NCBI GenBank assembly: GCA_026168455.1 | Contig: CM047425.1 | Coordinates: 43,358,711 to 43,422,710, forward strand | Reading direction: 5' to 3' | Source of the DNA: Theocolax elegans | Taxonomy: Eukaryota; Arthropoda; Insecta; Hymenoptera; Cerocephalidae | Length of the DNA: 64,000 nt | Part shown: one piece after another, positions 1 through 10,500 of the stretch | How positions within the stretch are numbered: position 1 is the first letter of the stretch | How the letters are laid out: each line of letters opens with the position of its first letter | Program-made: the position numbers and the translations under genes | Notes under the pieces: generated by a model | Told to the model about the DNA's origin: nothing | Database searches by the model: none | The model's input: only the letters and a program-made list of their open reading frames with translations

Positions 1-2
1 AA

Positions 3-833
3 ACGAGTAAACGTATTAAAAGACTTCGTACAGACAACGGAAAAGAATATCTGTCAAACGAATTTAATAAATTTTTATCTGACGAAGGTATCATGCACGA
101 GTTAACTGTCGAATACACGCCGCAGCAAAACGGTGTAGCGGAGCGAGCTAACCGTACGTTAGTTGAGATGGCGCGATGCCTCATGTTACAGGCTAAGTTT
201 CCAAGCTCGCTGTGGGCAGAATCGGTAAACACGGCGACTTATTTAAGAAATAGAAGCGCGACAAAAGCATTAGATGGAAAGACGCCCTTTGAAGCGTGGT
301 TTCAACGAAAACCTTATGTCGGTTTCTTTCGAATTATTGGAAGCAAGACAATCGCGCTAAATAAACATAACAAGAGAGGAAAGTTTCAAGCGAAAGGTGA
401 AGAGTACGTATTAGTTGGCTACTCGGAACAATCAAAGGCGTATCGGTTGTGGAAGCCTGGAACTAAAACAGTTATTAAAGCTCGCGATGTAAAATTTTTT
501 GAAAATCTAAACTCTGCCGATCTAACGTCTTCAGCGGAAATAACCTTGCCTCTTCTGAACGTAGAAAATAGTGAATCAACCGAAAATGAAGTCGATAGCG
601 TAGATCCTAAAGATAAAGATGTTGAGAGCGACACTGAGAGCTGTATTGAAGATAACCTTGAGGCTAATGACACACAAATTTCGGAGCCTAAAATGGAGCA
701 AGCTCGTAGAAAACCAGGCCGTCCAAAATTTGTGAAAACAGGTAAGCCTGGAAGACCAAGAAAAGTGTACGCCTCGGAGCAGCCCCCAAAGTCCACTTCA
801 CAAGTTTTAGATCGTGATGATAAAGAAGCCTGA
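3..833 (+). CDS. pol: copia pol polyprotein, integrase C-terminal part (5' partial, ends at in-frame TGA)
   Basis: The frame is already open at base 3, so the first Met (base 93) is internal and not a start. Numbering from base 3, the catalytic Asp is residue 11 (codon 33-35, in RTDNGKEY) and the catalytic Glu is residue 47 (codon 141-143, in NGVAERANRTL). The 35 residues between them match the DD35E rule of retroviral and copia integrases; the first Asp and the zinc-binding domain lie upstream. The C-terminal region carries the usual copia signature VGYSEQSKAYRLW followed by ARDVKFFE. A low-complexity acidic stretch (roughly residues 165-225) leads to a basic tail with KPGRPK and KPGRPRK (bases 711-764), similar to AT-hooks. 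The protein inserts element cDNA into host DNA. The frame stops at TGA 831-833 and continues in phase into RT. Function is certain; whether the stop is a mutation or a readthrough site is open. Confidence 0.93.
   Translation, partial: TSKRIKRLRTDNGKEYLSNEFNKFLSDEGIMHELTVEYTPQQNGVAERANRTLVEMARCLMLQAKFPSSLWAESVNTATYLRNRSATKALDGKTPFEAWFQRKPYVGFFRIIGSKTIALNKHNKRGKFQAKGEEYVLVGYSEQSKAYRLWKPGTKTVIKARDVKFFENLNSADLTSSAEITLPLLNVENSESTENEVDSVDPKDKDVESDTESCIEDNLEANDTQISEPKMEQARRKPGRPKFVKTGKPGRPRKVYASEQPPKSTSQVLDRDDKEA
831..833 (+). other. Single in-frame TGA between integrase and RT (TGACTA context)
   Basis: The codons before (…GAT AAA GAA GCC) and after (CTA ACC GCC ATG) are in one frame, so this TGA alone splits the polyprotein. 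It sits just ahead of the conserved start of the RT region (ENNTWILVPRP). Copia elements usually encode integrase and RT in one frame without a stop, so a nonsense mutation is the default reading. TGA followed by CTA is, however, a well-documented leaky stop context in animal and viral genes. Confidence 0.9.
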
Positions 834-842
834 CTAACCGCC

Positions 843-2342
843 ATGGCACACGAATTCTCGACGCTAAAAGAAAATAACACGTGGATTCTTGTTCCCCGGC
901 CAACTAATCAAAAAATACTAACAAACAAATGGGTATATAAAACGAAACTGAATATGAACGGCGAAATAGAAAAATACAAGGCGAGGTTAGTGGCGAGAGG
1001 ACATATCCAAGAATATGGAATCGATTATGGAGAAATTTTTGCACCAGTCACCAGATACGAAACTATACGCACTCTACTTGCATCAGCTGTAAACGAAGAC
1101 ATGTATGTACATCAAATGGATGTCACTTCTGCCTACGTTCAAGGAGAGTTGCACGACGACGTGTACATGGAGCAACCGGAGATGTTTATTGAAACTGGTC
1201 AAGAAGACAAAGTGTGTAAGTTGTTAAAACCACTGTACGGGTTAAAACAGTCCGGTCGCGAATGGTATAATAAAATAGATACTTATTTAATTAATATTGG
1301 TGGAAAACGTACTTCAGCCGATCCTTGTGTTTATGTATTTAATGAAAATGAAAATCGAGTCATAGTAACTTTGTATGTGGACGATTTAATTTTAGCATCG
1401 AAAAAGATTGACAAACTTACTTATATCAAATCAAAAATTAATTCTGTATTCAAAATTGTAGATTTAGGTCCGATAAGTAATATTCTCGGCATTGATGTTA
1501 AATGGGATAATCTTATTGGTTGTTTAAAAATCTCAAACGAAAAATATATCAAAGATTTGTTAAATAAATTTAACATGGAGACCGCGAAAACCGTATCGAC
1601 TCCTATCGAATCGAACATAAAAATTACTAAAGAAATGAGTCCGTTGACAGAAAGCGAACGCGTTGAAATGAAAAATCGACCTTACAGGGAACTAGTCGGT
1701 AGTTTAGTTTATTTATCAAACGCGACTCGTCCCGACATTGCATACGCAGCTAGCACTTTAAGTCGTTTTTCATCTGATCCTGGTAAAGAACACTGGTTAA
1801 TCGCAAAGCGAGTATTAAGATATTTGAAAGCAACCGCACATTATAGTATTACTTACTCGAAAGACAAAGAGAAACTGAGAGCGTTCACCGATTCAGATTG
1901 GGCCGGAGATATAGACGACCGTAAATCATGTTCGGGCAATGTTTTAATTTTAGCTGGAGGTCCAATTAGTTGGAAATCTAAGAAACAAGCTTCGGTAGCT
2001 CTATCAACCATGGAAGCTGAGTACGTAGCGCTTTCAGAAGTTTCACGGGAAATAATTTACATTAAACGATTATTATCGCATATGGGTCTCAACTATTATA
2101 TCGATTCGCCAATAAATGTATTTTGCGACAACCAAAGCGCAATAGAATTATCGAAAAATGCAGTCTTTCATAAACGCAGCAAGCATATAGACATACGTTT
2201 TCATTTCGTACGTGAATTAATAGATAAAGGTGAAATAACCATTCATTACTTAAGAACAGACTGTATGCCTGCTGATATTTTTACAAAATCTCTTAATAAA
2301 TGTAAACATGATAGGTGCATTAAGATGTTAAACTTAATTTAA
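843..2342 (+). CDS. pol: copia pol polyprotein, reverse transcriptase and RNase H
   Basis: The frame is open from 834 to the TAA at 2340-2342; 843 is only the first Met after the TGA, and this part is normally translated as the continuation of integrase. Counting from 843, residues 14-20 (TWILVPR) and 30-60 (WVYKTK…KARLVARGHIQEYGIDY) are the usual copia RT entry motifs. QMDVTSAYVQGEL (91-103) carries the first RT Asp and YVDD (178-181) the catalytic pair. RNase H follows with FTDSDWAG (Asp 350), STMEAEYVALSE (Glu 391), CDNQSAIEL (Asp 429) and HKRSKHIDIRFHFVRE (443-458). The end, DIFTKSL (478-484), is typical of copia C-termini. RT copies element RNA into DNA, and RNase H removes the RNA strand and leaves the polypurine primer. 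All catalytic residues expected here are present and no frameshift is seen, so the enzyme part looks intact; expression depends on passing the TGA. Confidence 0.96.
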   Translation: MAHEFSTLKENNTWILVPRPTNQKILTNKWVYKTKLNMNGEIEKYKARLVARGHIQEYGIDYGEIFAPVTRYETIRTLLASAVNEDMYVHQMDVTSAYVQGELHDDVYMEQPEMFIETGQEDKVCKLLKPLYGLKQSGREWYNKIDTYLINIGGKRTSADPCVYVFNENENRVIVTLYVDDLILASKKIDKLTYIKSKINSVFKIVDLGPISNILGIDVKWDNLIGCLKISNEKYIKDLLNKFNMETAKTVSTPIESNIKITKEMSPLTESERVEMKNRPYRELVGSLVYLSNATRPDIAYAASTLSRFSSDPGKEHWLIAKRVLRYLKATAHYSITYSKDKEKLRAFTDSDWAGDIDDRKSCSGNVLILAGGPISWKSKKQASVALSTMEAEYVALSEVSREIIYIKRLLSHMGLNYYIDSPINVFCDNQSAIELSKNAVFHKRSKHIDIRFHFVRELIDKGEITIHYLRTDCMPADIFTKSLNKCKHDRCIKMLNLI

Positions 2343-2395
2343 GTTATTACGATGTATTTGTTCTTATAAACTTGTATGATCGAGCACATATCGAT

Positions 2396-2403
2396 AGAAG
2401 GAG
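2396..2403 (+). other. Polypurine tract (plus-strand primer site)
   Basis: AGAAGGAG lies directly before the TG that opens the 3' LTR and 53 bases after the pol stop. This is where reverse transcription of LTR elements leaves an RNase H-resistant purine primer. Position and purity support the call; it is short. Confidence 0.75.
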
Positions 2404-2672
2404 TGTGAAAATATTGTCTATTTATTATATATATATATATCGATGATGTGCTACGTCAGCCTTACCGACATGTGGTAAGTTACCTTATTGTAAACTCGGT
2501 GCTTCTCCCGCGTTTTGGCTCAGTCGCTTGTACGTTACCACGCTGCACGCACGTTGTTGTTGCCGCTACGCATCACATGTATATACATCGATATTAATAC
2601 AATTATTAAAACTTATTTATATATACTAATTGTATTTATTCATTGTGTGGTCTAAACCCTGAAATCCTGACA
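2404..2672 (+). repeat. 3' long terminal repeat of the copia element (269 bp)
   Basis: The LTR begins TGTGAAAATATTG immediately after the polypurine tract and ends …CCTGACA, giving the canonical TG…CA ends. The length of about 270 bp is typical for copia LTRs of insects. The next base starts recognisable satellite sequence (GTAGAGTTATCCAG), which fixes the right edge independently. The 5' LTR is outside the window, so identity between the LTRs and insertion age cannot be judged. The middle (about 2440-2580) is richer in GC and CpG than the surrounding DNA. Confidence 0.85.
2421..2440 (+). promoter_or_regulatory. TATA-like run in the LTR, possible core promoter
   Basis: TTTATTATATATATATATAT lies 17 bases inside the LTR, in the U3 position where a TATA box of an LTR promoter would be. 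It is followed by GATGATGTGCTACGTCAG, which holds a TACGTCA resembling a cAMP-response-type half site. It could equally be a simple TA microsatellite, so the regulatory reading is inference only. Confidence 0.35.
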
Positions 2673-2677
2673 GTAGA
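2673..2677 (+). other. Presumed 5-bp target site copy (GTAGA) at the LTR/satellite edge
   Basis: Copia elements duplicate 5 bp on insertion, and the five bases after the LTR are GTAGA. The uninterrupted satellite at the matching place (13355-13360, …CAGTAGAGTTATCC) shows GTAGA in the same phase, so the array continues without loss on this side. The partner copy at the 5' LTR is outside the window, so the duplication is unproven. Confidence 0.4.
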
Positions 2678-2790
2678 GTTATCCAGAAATACCTCAGAAA
2701 TTCTCAAAATATCCAGGAAATTCCGTTATTATTGGTGTTATCCCGAATTTCCTCAGAATTTCCCGAAAGATACAGGAAACCCCGTAATTA

Positions 2791-3656
2791 GTAGAGTGAT
2801 CCAGGAATACCTCAGAAATTCCCGAAATATCCAGGAAATTCCGTAATTAGTAGCATCATCCCGAAATACCTCAGCATTTCCCGAAGGCCCTGGAAATCCC
2901 GTAATTGGTAAAATCATCACGAATTTCCTCAGATGTTCCCGAAATATCCAAAAAATCCCGTAATTAGTAGCGTCATTCCACAATATCTCAGAAATTCCCG
3001 ATATTTCCAGGAAATCCCTTATTTAGTAGAGTTATTCAGAAATACCTTAGAAATTCCCGAAATATCCAGGAAATTCCGTTATTATTGGTGTTATCCCGAA
3101 TTTCCTCAGAAATTCCCGAAAGATCCAGGAAATCCCGTAATTGGTAGAGTGATCCAGAAATACCTCAGAAATTCCCGAAATATCCAGGAAATTCCGTAAT
3201 TAGTGGAGTCTTTCTGAAATACCTCAGAAATTCCCCAAATATCCAGGAAATCCCTTAATTTGTAGAGTTATCCAAGAATACCACAGAAATTCTCGAAATA
3301 TCCAGGAAATACCATAATTAGTGGAGTTTTTTTTTAAATACCTCAGCAATTACCGAAAGATCCAGGAAATCTCGCAATTGGTAGAATCGTCACGAAATTC
3401 CTCAGATATTTCCGAAATTTCCAGGAAATCCCTTATTTAGTAGAGTGATCCAGGAATACCTCAGAAATTCCCGAAATATCCAGGAAATTCCGTAATTAGT
3501 AGCATCATCCCGAAATACCTCAGCATTTCCCGAAGGCCCTGGAAATCCCGTAATTGGTAAAATCATCACGAATTTCCTCAGATGTTCCCGAAATATCCAA
3601 AAAATCCCGTAATTAGTAGCGTTATTCCACAATATCTCAGAAATTCCCGATATTTC
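2791..3656 (+). repeat. 11-monomer (649-bp) local duplication
   Basis: Bases 2791-3007 and 3440-3656 are near-identical and begin GTAGAGTGATCCAGGAATACC in both. The GGCCCTGG landmark lies at 2886 and 3535, a difference of 649 = 11 x 59. Superunit 2 has only one such block (13562), so the two differ by one unequal exchange. Confidence 0.85.
3326..3385 (+). repeat. Example of the T-tract monomer (60 bp)
   Basis: G followed by nine T and AAATACCTCAGCAATTACCG. It replaces the TCTTTCTGAAAT start of the GTCTTTCTG class and is one base longer than the standard monomer. It is frequent in domain I and the terminal block but absent from 42652 to about 60960. Copies in the indel-rich zone often show T8. 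Confidence 0.85.
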
Positions 3657-4545
3657 CTGGAAATCCCGTAATTAGTAGAGTTATCCAGAATTACCTCAGA
3701 AATTCGCGAAATATCCAGGAAATCCCTTAATTTGTAGAGTTATCCAAAAATACCACAGAAATTCTCGAAATATCCAGGAAATACCATGATTAGTGGAATT
3801 TTTTTTTAAATATCTCAGCAATTACCGAAAGATCCAGGAAATCCCGTAATTGGTAGATTCATCCCGAATTTCCTCAGATATTCCCGTAATATCCAGGAAA
3901 TACTATAATTAGTGGAGTCTTTCTGAAATATTTCAGAACTTCCCGAAATATCCAGGAAATCCCTTATTTAGTAGAGTTATCCAGAAATACCTCAGAAATT
4001 CCCGATATATCCAGGAAATACTATAATTAGTGGAGTCTTTCTGAAATATTTCAGAAATTCCCGAAATATCCAGGAAATCCCTTATTTAGTAGAGTTATCC
4101 AGAAATACCTCAGAAATTCCCGAAATATCCAGGAAATTCCGTTATTATTGGTGTTATCCCGAATTTCCTCAGAAATTCCCGAAATATCCAGGAAATCCCG
4201 TAATTAGTAGAGTGATCCAGGAATACCTCAGATATTCCCGAAATATCCAGGAAATACTATAATTAGTGGAGTCTTTCTGAAATATTTCAGAAATTCCCGA
4301 AATATCCAGGAAATCCCTAATTTAGTAGAGTTATCCAGAAATACCTCAGAAATTCTCAAAATATCCAGGAAATTCCGTTATTATTGGTGTTATCCCGAAT
4401 TTCCTCAGAATTTCCCGAAAGATCCAGGAAATCCCGTAATTAGTAGAGTGATCCAGAAATACCTCAGAAATTCCCGAAATATCCAGGAAATTCCGTAATT
4501 AGTAGCATCATTCCGAAATACCTCAGCATTTCCCGAAGGCCCTGG
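3535..4545 (+). repeat. 17-monomer (1003-bp) higher-order unit
   Basis: GGCCCTGG landmarks at 3535 and 4538 are exactly 1003 = 17 x 59 apart. The same spacing recurs at 9810 and 10813, followed by 11932 (1119, about 19 monomers). The variant monomers between the landmarks keep their order, which defines a higher-order repeat nested in the superunit. Confidence 0.8.
4038..4057. repeat. 20-bp perfect palindrome inside the GTCTTTCTG monomer class (representative)
   Basis: TTTCTGAAATATTTCAGAAA equals its own reverse complement. It recurs dozens of times across the array wherever a GTCTTTCTGAAATATTTCAG monomer occurs, mostly ahead of CCCTTATTTAGTAGAG. It could extrude a small cruciform or be a dyad binding site; no role is shown. 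Confidence 0.9.
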
Positions 4546-7500
4546 AAATCCCGTAATTGGTAGAATCATCACGAATTTCCTCAGATATTCCCGAAATATC
4601 CAAAAATCCCGTAATTAGTAGCGTCATTCCACAATATCTCAGAAATTCCCGAAATATCCTGGAAATCCCGTAATTAGTAGAGTTATCCAGAAATACCTCA
4701 GAAATTCCCGAAATATCCGGGAAATCCCTTAATTTGTAGAGTTATCCAAAAATACCACAGAAATTCTCGAAATATCCAGGAAATACCATGATTAGTGGAG
4801 TTTTTTTTTAAATACCTCAGCAATTACCGAAAGATCCAGGAAATCCCGTAATTGGTAGATTCATCCCGAATTTCCTCAGATATTCCCGAAATATCCAGGA
4901 AATACTATATTTAGTGGAGTATTTCTGAAATATTTCAGAAATTCCCGAAATATCCAGGAAATCCCTTATTTAGTAGAGTTATCCAGAAATACCTCAGAAA
5001 TTCCCGAAATATCCAGGAAATCCCGTAATTAGTAGCGTCATCCCGAAATAAATAAGAAATTTCCGAAATATCAAGGTAATACCACAATTAGTGGAGACAT
5101 TTCGAAATACCTCAGAAATTCCCGAAATATCCAGGAAATTCCGTTATTATTGGTGTTATCCCGAAATACCTCAGAAATTCCCGAAAGATCCAGGAATTCC
5201 CGTAATTGGTAGAGTCATCACGAATTTCCTCATATATTCCCGAAATATCCAGAAAATTCCGTCATCAGTGGAGTCTTTCTGAAATATTTCAGAAATTCCC
5301 GAAATATCCAAGACATCCCGTAATTAGTAGTCATCCCGAATTTTTCCAGAAATTCCCGTAATTAGTAGCGTCATCCCGAAATACCTCAGGAAATCCCGTA
5401 ATTGGTAGATTCATCCCGAATTTCCTCAGATACTCCCGAAATATCCAGGAAATACCATAATTAGTGGAGTCTTTCTGAAATATTTCAGAAATTTCCGAAA
5501 TATCCAGGAAATCCCTAATTTAGTAGAGTTATCCACAAATACCTCTGAAATTCCCGAAATATCCAGGAAATTCCGTTATTATTGGTGTTATCCCGAATTT
5601 CCTCAGAAATTCCCGAAAGATCCAGGAAATCCCGTAATTGGTAGAGTGATTCAGAAATACCTCAGAAATTCCCGAAATATCCAGGAAATTCCGTAATTAG
5701 TGGAGTCTTTCTGAAATATTTCAGAAATTCCTGAAATATCCAGGAAATACCATAATTAGTGGAGTCTTTCTGAAATATTTCAGAAATTCCCGAAATATCC
5801 AGGAAATCCCTTATTTAGTAGAGTTATCCAGAAATACCTCAGAAATTCTCGAAATATCCAGGAAATTCCATTCTTATTGGTGTTATCCCGAATTTCCTCA
5901 GAAATTCCCGAAAGATCCAGGAATTCCCGTAATTGGTAGAGTGATCCAAAAATACCTCAGAAATTCCCGAAATATCCAGGAAATTGCGTAATTAGTGGAG
6001 TCTTTCTGAAATATTTCAGAAATTCCCGAAATATCCAAGAAATACCATAATTAGTGGAGTCTTTCTGAAATATTTCAGAAATTCCCGAAATATCCAGGAA
6101 ATCCCTTATTTAGTAGAGTTATCCAGAAATACCTTAGAAATTCCCGAAATATCCAGGAAATTCCGTTATTATTGGTGTTATCCCGAATTTCCTCAGAAAT
6201 TCCCGAAAGATCCAGGAAATCCCGTAATTGGTAGAGTGATCCAGAAATACCTCAGAAATTCCCGAAATATCCAGGAAATTCCGTAATTAGTGGAGTCTTT
6301 CTGAAATACCTCAGAAATTCCCCAAATATCCAGGAAATCCCTTAATTTGTAGAGTTATCCAAAAATACCACAGAAATTCTCGAAATATCCAGGAAATACC
6401 ATAATTAGTGGAGTTTTTTTTTAAATACCTCAGCAATTACCGAAAGATCCAGGAAATCTCGTAATTGGTAGAATCGTCACGAAATTCCTCAGGTATTTCC
6501 GAAATTTCCAGAAAATCCTGTAATTAGTGGAGTCTTTTGAAATATTTCAGAAATTCCCGAATTATTCAGGAAATCCCTTAATTTGTAGAGTTATCCAGAA
6601 ATACCTCAGAAATTCCCGAAATAGCCAGGAAATTCCGTTATTATTGGTGTTATCCCGAATTTTCTCATAAATTCCCGAAAGATCCAGGAAATCCCGTAAT
6701 TAGTAGAGTGATCCAGAAATACCTCAGAAATTCCCGAAATATCCAGGAAATTCTGTAATTAGTGGAGTCTTTCTGAAATATTTCAGAAATTCCCCAAATA
6801 TCCAGAAAATCCCTTAATTTGTAGTGTTATCCAAAAATACCATAGAAATTCTCGAAATATCCAGGAAATACCATAATTAGTGGAGTTTTTTTTTAAATAC
6901 CTCAGCAATTTCTGAAAGATCCAGGAAATCTCGTAATTGGTAGAATCGTCACGAAATTCCTCAGATATTTCCGAAATTTCCAGAAAATCCCGTTATTAGT
7001 GGAGTCTCTTTGAAATATTTCAGAAATTCCCGAATTATCCAGGAAATCCCTTAATTTGTAGAGTTATCCAGAAATACCTCAGAAATTCCCGAAATATCCA
7101 GGAAATCCCGTAATTAGTAGCGTCATCCCGAAATAAATCAGAAATTTCCGAAATATCCAGGAAATACCACAATTAGTGGAGACATTTCGAAGTACCTCAG
7201 AAATTCCCGAAATATCCAGGAAATCCCTTAATTTGTAGAGTTATCCAGAAATTCCTCAGAAAATCCCGAAATATCCAGGAAATCCCGTAATTAGTGGAGT
7301 CTCTCAGAAATATTTCAGAAATTCCCGAAATATACAGGAAATTCCGTAATTAGTAGATTCATCCCGAATTTCCACAGAAATTCGCGTAATATCCAGGAAA
7401 TCCCGTAATAGGTAGAATCATCCCGAAATACCTCGGAATTCCCAAAAGATCCAGGAAATCCCGTAATTGGTAGATTCATCCCGAATATCCTCAGATATTC

Positions 7501-10500
7501 CCGAAATATCCAGGAAATACTATAATTAGTGGAGTATTTCTGAAATATTTCAGAAATTCCCGAAATATCCAGGAAATCCCTTATTTAGTAGAGTAATCCA
7601 GAAATACCTCAGAAATTCCCGAAATATCCAGGAAATCCCGTAATTAGTAGCGTCATCCCGAAATAAATAAGACATTTCCGAAATATCAAGGTAATACCAC
7701 AATTAGTGGAGACATTTCGAAATACCTCAGAAATTCCCGAAATATCCAGGAAATCCCGTAATTAGTAGCGTCATCCCGAAATACCTCAGAAATTCCCGAA
7801 AGATCCAGGAATTTCCGTAATTGGTAGAGTCATCACGAATTTCCTCATATATTCCCGAAAGATCCAGGAAATCCCGTAATTGGTAGAGTGATCCAGAAAT
7901 ACCTCAGAAATTCCCGAAATATCCAGGAAATTCCGTAATTAGTGGAGTCTTTCTGAAATATTTCAGAAATTCCCGAAATATCCAGGAAATACCATAATTA
8001 GTGGAGTCTTTCTGAAATATTTCAGAAATTCCCGAAATATCCAGGAAATCCCTTATTTAGTAGAGTTATCCAGAAATACCTCAGATATTCCCGAAATATC
8101 CAGGAAATTCCATTCTTATTGGTGTTATCCCGAATTTCCTCAGAAATTCCCGAAAGATCCAGGAATTCCCGTAATTAGTAGAGTGATCCAGAAATACCTC
8201 AGAAATTCCCGAAATATCCAGGAAATTCCGTACTTAGTGGAGTCTTTCTGAAATACCTCAGAAATTCCCCAAATATCCAGGAAATCCCTTAATTTGTAGA
8301 GTTATCCAAAAATACCACAGAAATTCTCGAAATATCCAGGAAATACCATAATTAGTGAAGTTTTTTTTTAAATACCTCAGCAATTAACGAAAGATCCAGG
8401 AAATCTCGTAATTGGTAGAATCGTCACGAAATTCCTCAGATATTCCCGAAATATCCAGAAAATCCCGTAATTAGCGGAGTCTTTCTGAAATATTTCAGAA
8501 ATTCCCGAATTATCCAGGAAATCCCTAAATTTGTAGAGTTATCCAGAAATACTTCAGAAATTCCCGAAATATCCAGGAAATTCCGTTATTATTGGTGTTA
8601 TCCCGAATTTCCTCAGAAATTCCCGAAAGATCCAGGAAATCCCGTAATTAGTAGAGTGATCCAGAAATACCTCAGAAATTCCCGAAATATCCAGGAAATT
8701 CTGTAATTAGTGGAGTCTTTCTGAAATATTTCAGAAATTCCCGAAATATCCTGGTAATCCCGTAATTAGTAGAGTTATCCAGAAATACCTCAGAAATTCC
8801 CCAAATGTCCAGAAAATCCCTTAATTTGTAGAGTTATCCACAAATACCATAGAAATTCTCGAAATATCCAGGAAATACCATAATTAGTGGAGTTTTTTTT
8901 TAAATACCTCAGCAATTACCGAAAGATCCAGGAAATCTCGTAATTGGTAGAATCGTCACGAAATTCCTCAGATATTTCCGAAATTTCCAGAAAATCCCGT
9001 AATTAGTGGAGTCTTTTTGAAATATTTCAGAAATTCCCGAATTATCCAGTAAATCCCTTAATTTGTAGAGTTATCCAGAAATTTCTCAGAAAATCCCGAA
9101 ATATCCAGGAAATCCCGTAATTAGTGGAGTCTCTCAGAAAAATATTTCAGAAATTCCCGAAATATACAGGAAATTCCGTAATTAGTAGATTCATCCCGAA
9201 TTTCCACAGAAATTCGCGTAATATCCAGGAAATCCTGTAATAGGTAGAATCATTCCGAAATACCTCGGAATTCCCAAAAGATCCAGGAAATCCCGTAATT
9301 GGTAGATTCATCCCGAATTTCCTCAGATATTCCCGAAATATCCAGGAAATACTATAATTAGTGGAGTCTTTCTGAAATATTTCAGAACTTCCCGAAATAT
9401 CCAGGAAATACTATAATTAGTGGAGTCTTTCTGAAATATTTCAGAAATTCCCGAAATATCCAGGAAATCCCTTATTTAGTAGAGTTATCCAGAAATACCT
9501 CAGAAATTCCCGAAATATCCAGGAAATACTATAATTAGTGGAGTCTTTCTGAAATATTTCAGAAATTCCTGAAATATCCAGGAAATCCCTTATTTAGTAG
9601 AGTTATCCAGAAATACCTCAGAAATTCTCAAAATATCCAGGAAATTCCGTTATTATTGGTGTTATCCCGAATTTCCTCAGAATTTCCCGAAAGATACAGG
9701 AAATCCCGTAATTAGTAGAGTGATCCAGGAATACCTCAGAAATTCCCGAAATATCCAGGAAATTCCGTAATTAGTAGCATCATCCCGAAATACCTCAGCA
9801 TTTCCCGAAGGCCCTGGAAATCCCGTAATTGGTAGAATCATCACGAATTTCCTCAGATGTTCCCGAAATATCCAAAAAATCCCGTAATTAGTAGCGTCAT
9901 TCCACAATATCTCAGAAATTCCCGATATTTCCTGGAAATCCCGTAATTAGTAGAGTTATCCAGAATTACCTCAGAAATTCCCGAAATATCCAGAAAATCC
10001 CTTAATTTGTAGAGTTATCCAAAAATACCACAGAAATTCTCGAAATATCCAGGAAATACCATGATTAGTGGAGTTTTTTTTTAAATACCTCAGCAATTAC
10101 CGAAAGATCCAGGAAATCCCGTAATTGGTAGATTCATCCCGCATTTCCTCAGATATTCCCGAAATATCCAGGAAATACTATAATTAGTGGAGTCTTTCTG
10201 AAATATTTCAGAAATTCCCGAAATATCCAGGAAATCCCTTATTTAGTAGAGTTATCCAGAAATACCTCAGAAATTCCCGAAATATCCAGGAAATACTATA
10301 ATTAGTGGAGTCTTTCTGAAATATTTCAGAAATTCCCGAAATATCCAGGAAATCCCTTATTTAGTAGAGTTATCCAGAAATACCTCAGAAATTCCCGAAA
10401 TATCCAGGAAATTCCGTTATTATTGGTGTTATCCCGAATTTCCTCAGAAATTCCCGAAAGATCCAGGAAATCCCGTAATTAGTAGAGTGATCCAGGAATA

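Larger units (their letters stand above)
1..2672 (+). mobile_element. Ty1/copia LTR retrotransposon, 3' part (5' end outside window)
   Basis: The segment reads integrase, then reverse transcriptase, then RNase H, then polypurine tract, then 3' LTR. Integrase before RT is the order that separates Ty1/copia (Pseudoviridae) from Ty3/mdg4 elements. The 5' LTR, gag, protease and the first part of integrase lie upstream of base 1. Its base composition is mixed and clearly unlike the monotonous satellite that starts at 2673, so the element was inserted into the array or lies at its edge. Coding capacity is nearly intact: one in-frame TGA (831-833) and no frameshift in about 780 codons, which suggests a young copy. 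It codes for copying its RNA to DNA in cytoplasmic particles and for inserting that DNA in the nucleus. The family-level call is certain; the lineage within copia is not. Confidence 0.96.

Noticed and set aside
419..880. Open frame of 153 codons on the minus strand within the copia element
   Set aside because: It lies antisense to the integrase frame, which has unmistakable motifs. It resembles no known protein.
2343..2395. Possible small RNA or extra gene between pol stop and polypurine tract
   Set aside because: Only 53 bases, no open frame and no structure beyond what an LTR element normally has here.
9677..9907. Recurring minus-strand open frame of 76 codons (also 2753-2983, 10680-10910 and similar places)
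   Set aside because: It is translated satellite. Because 59 is not a multiple of 3, each monomer is read in a new frame, which gives the same repeating peptide on either strand. Start and stop follow monomer variants, and single-base losses break it at once.
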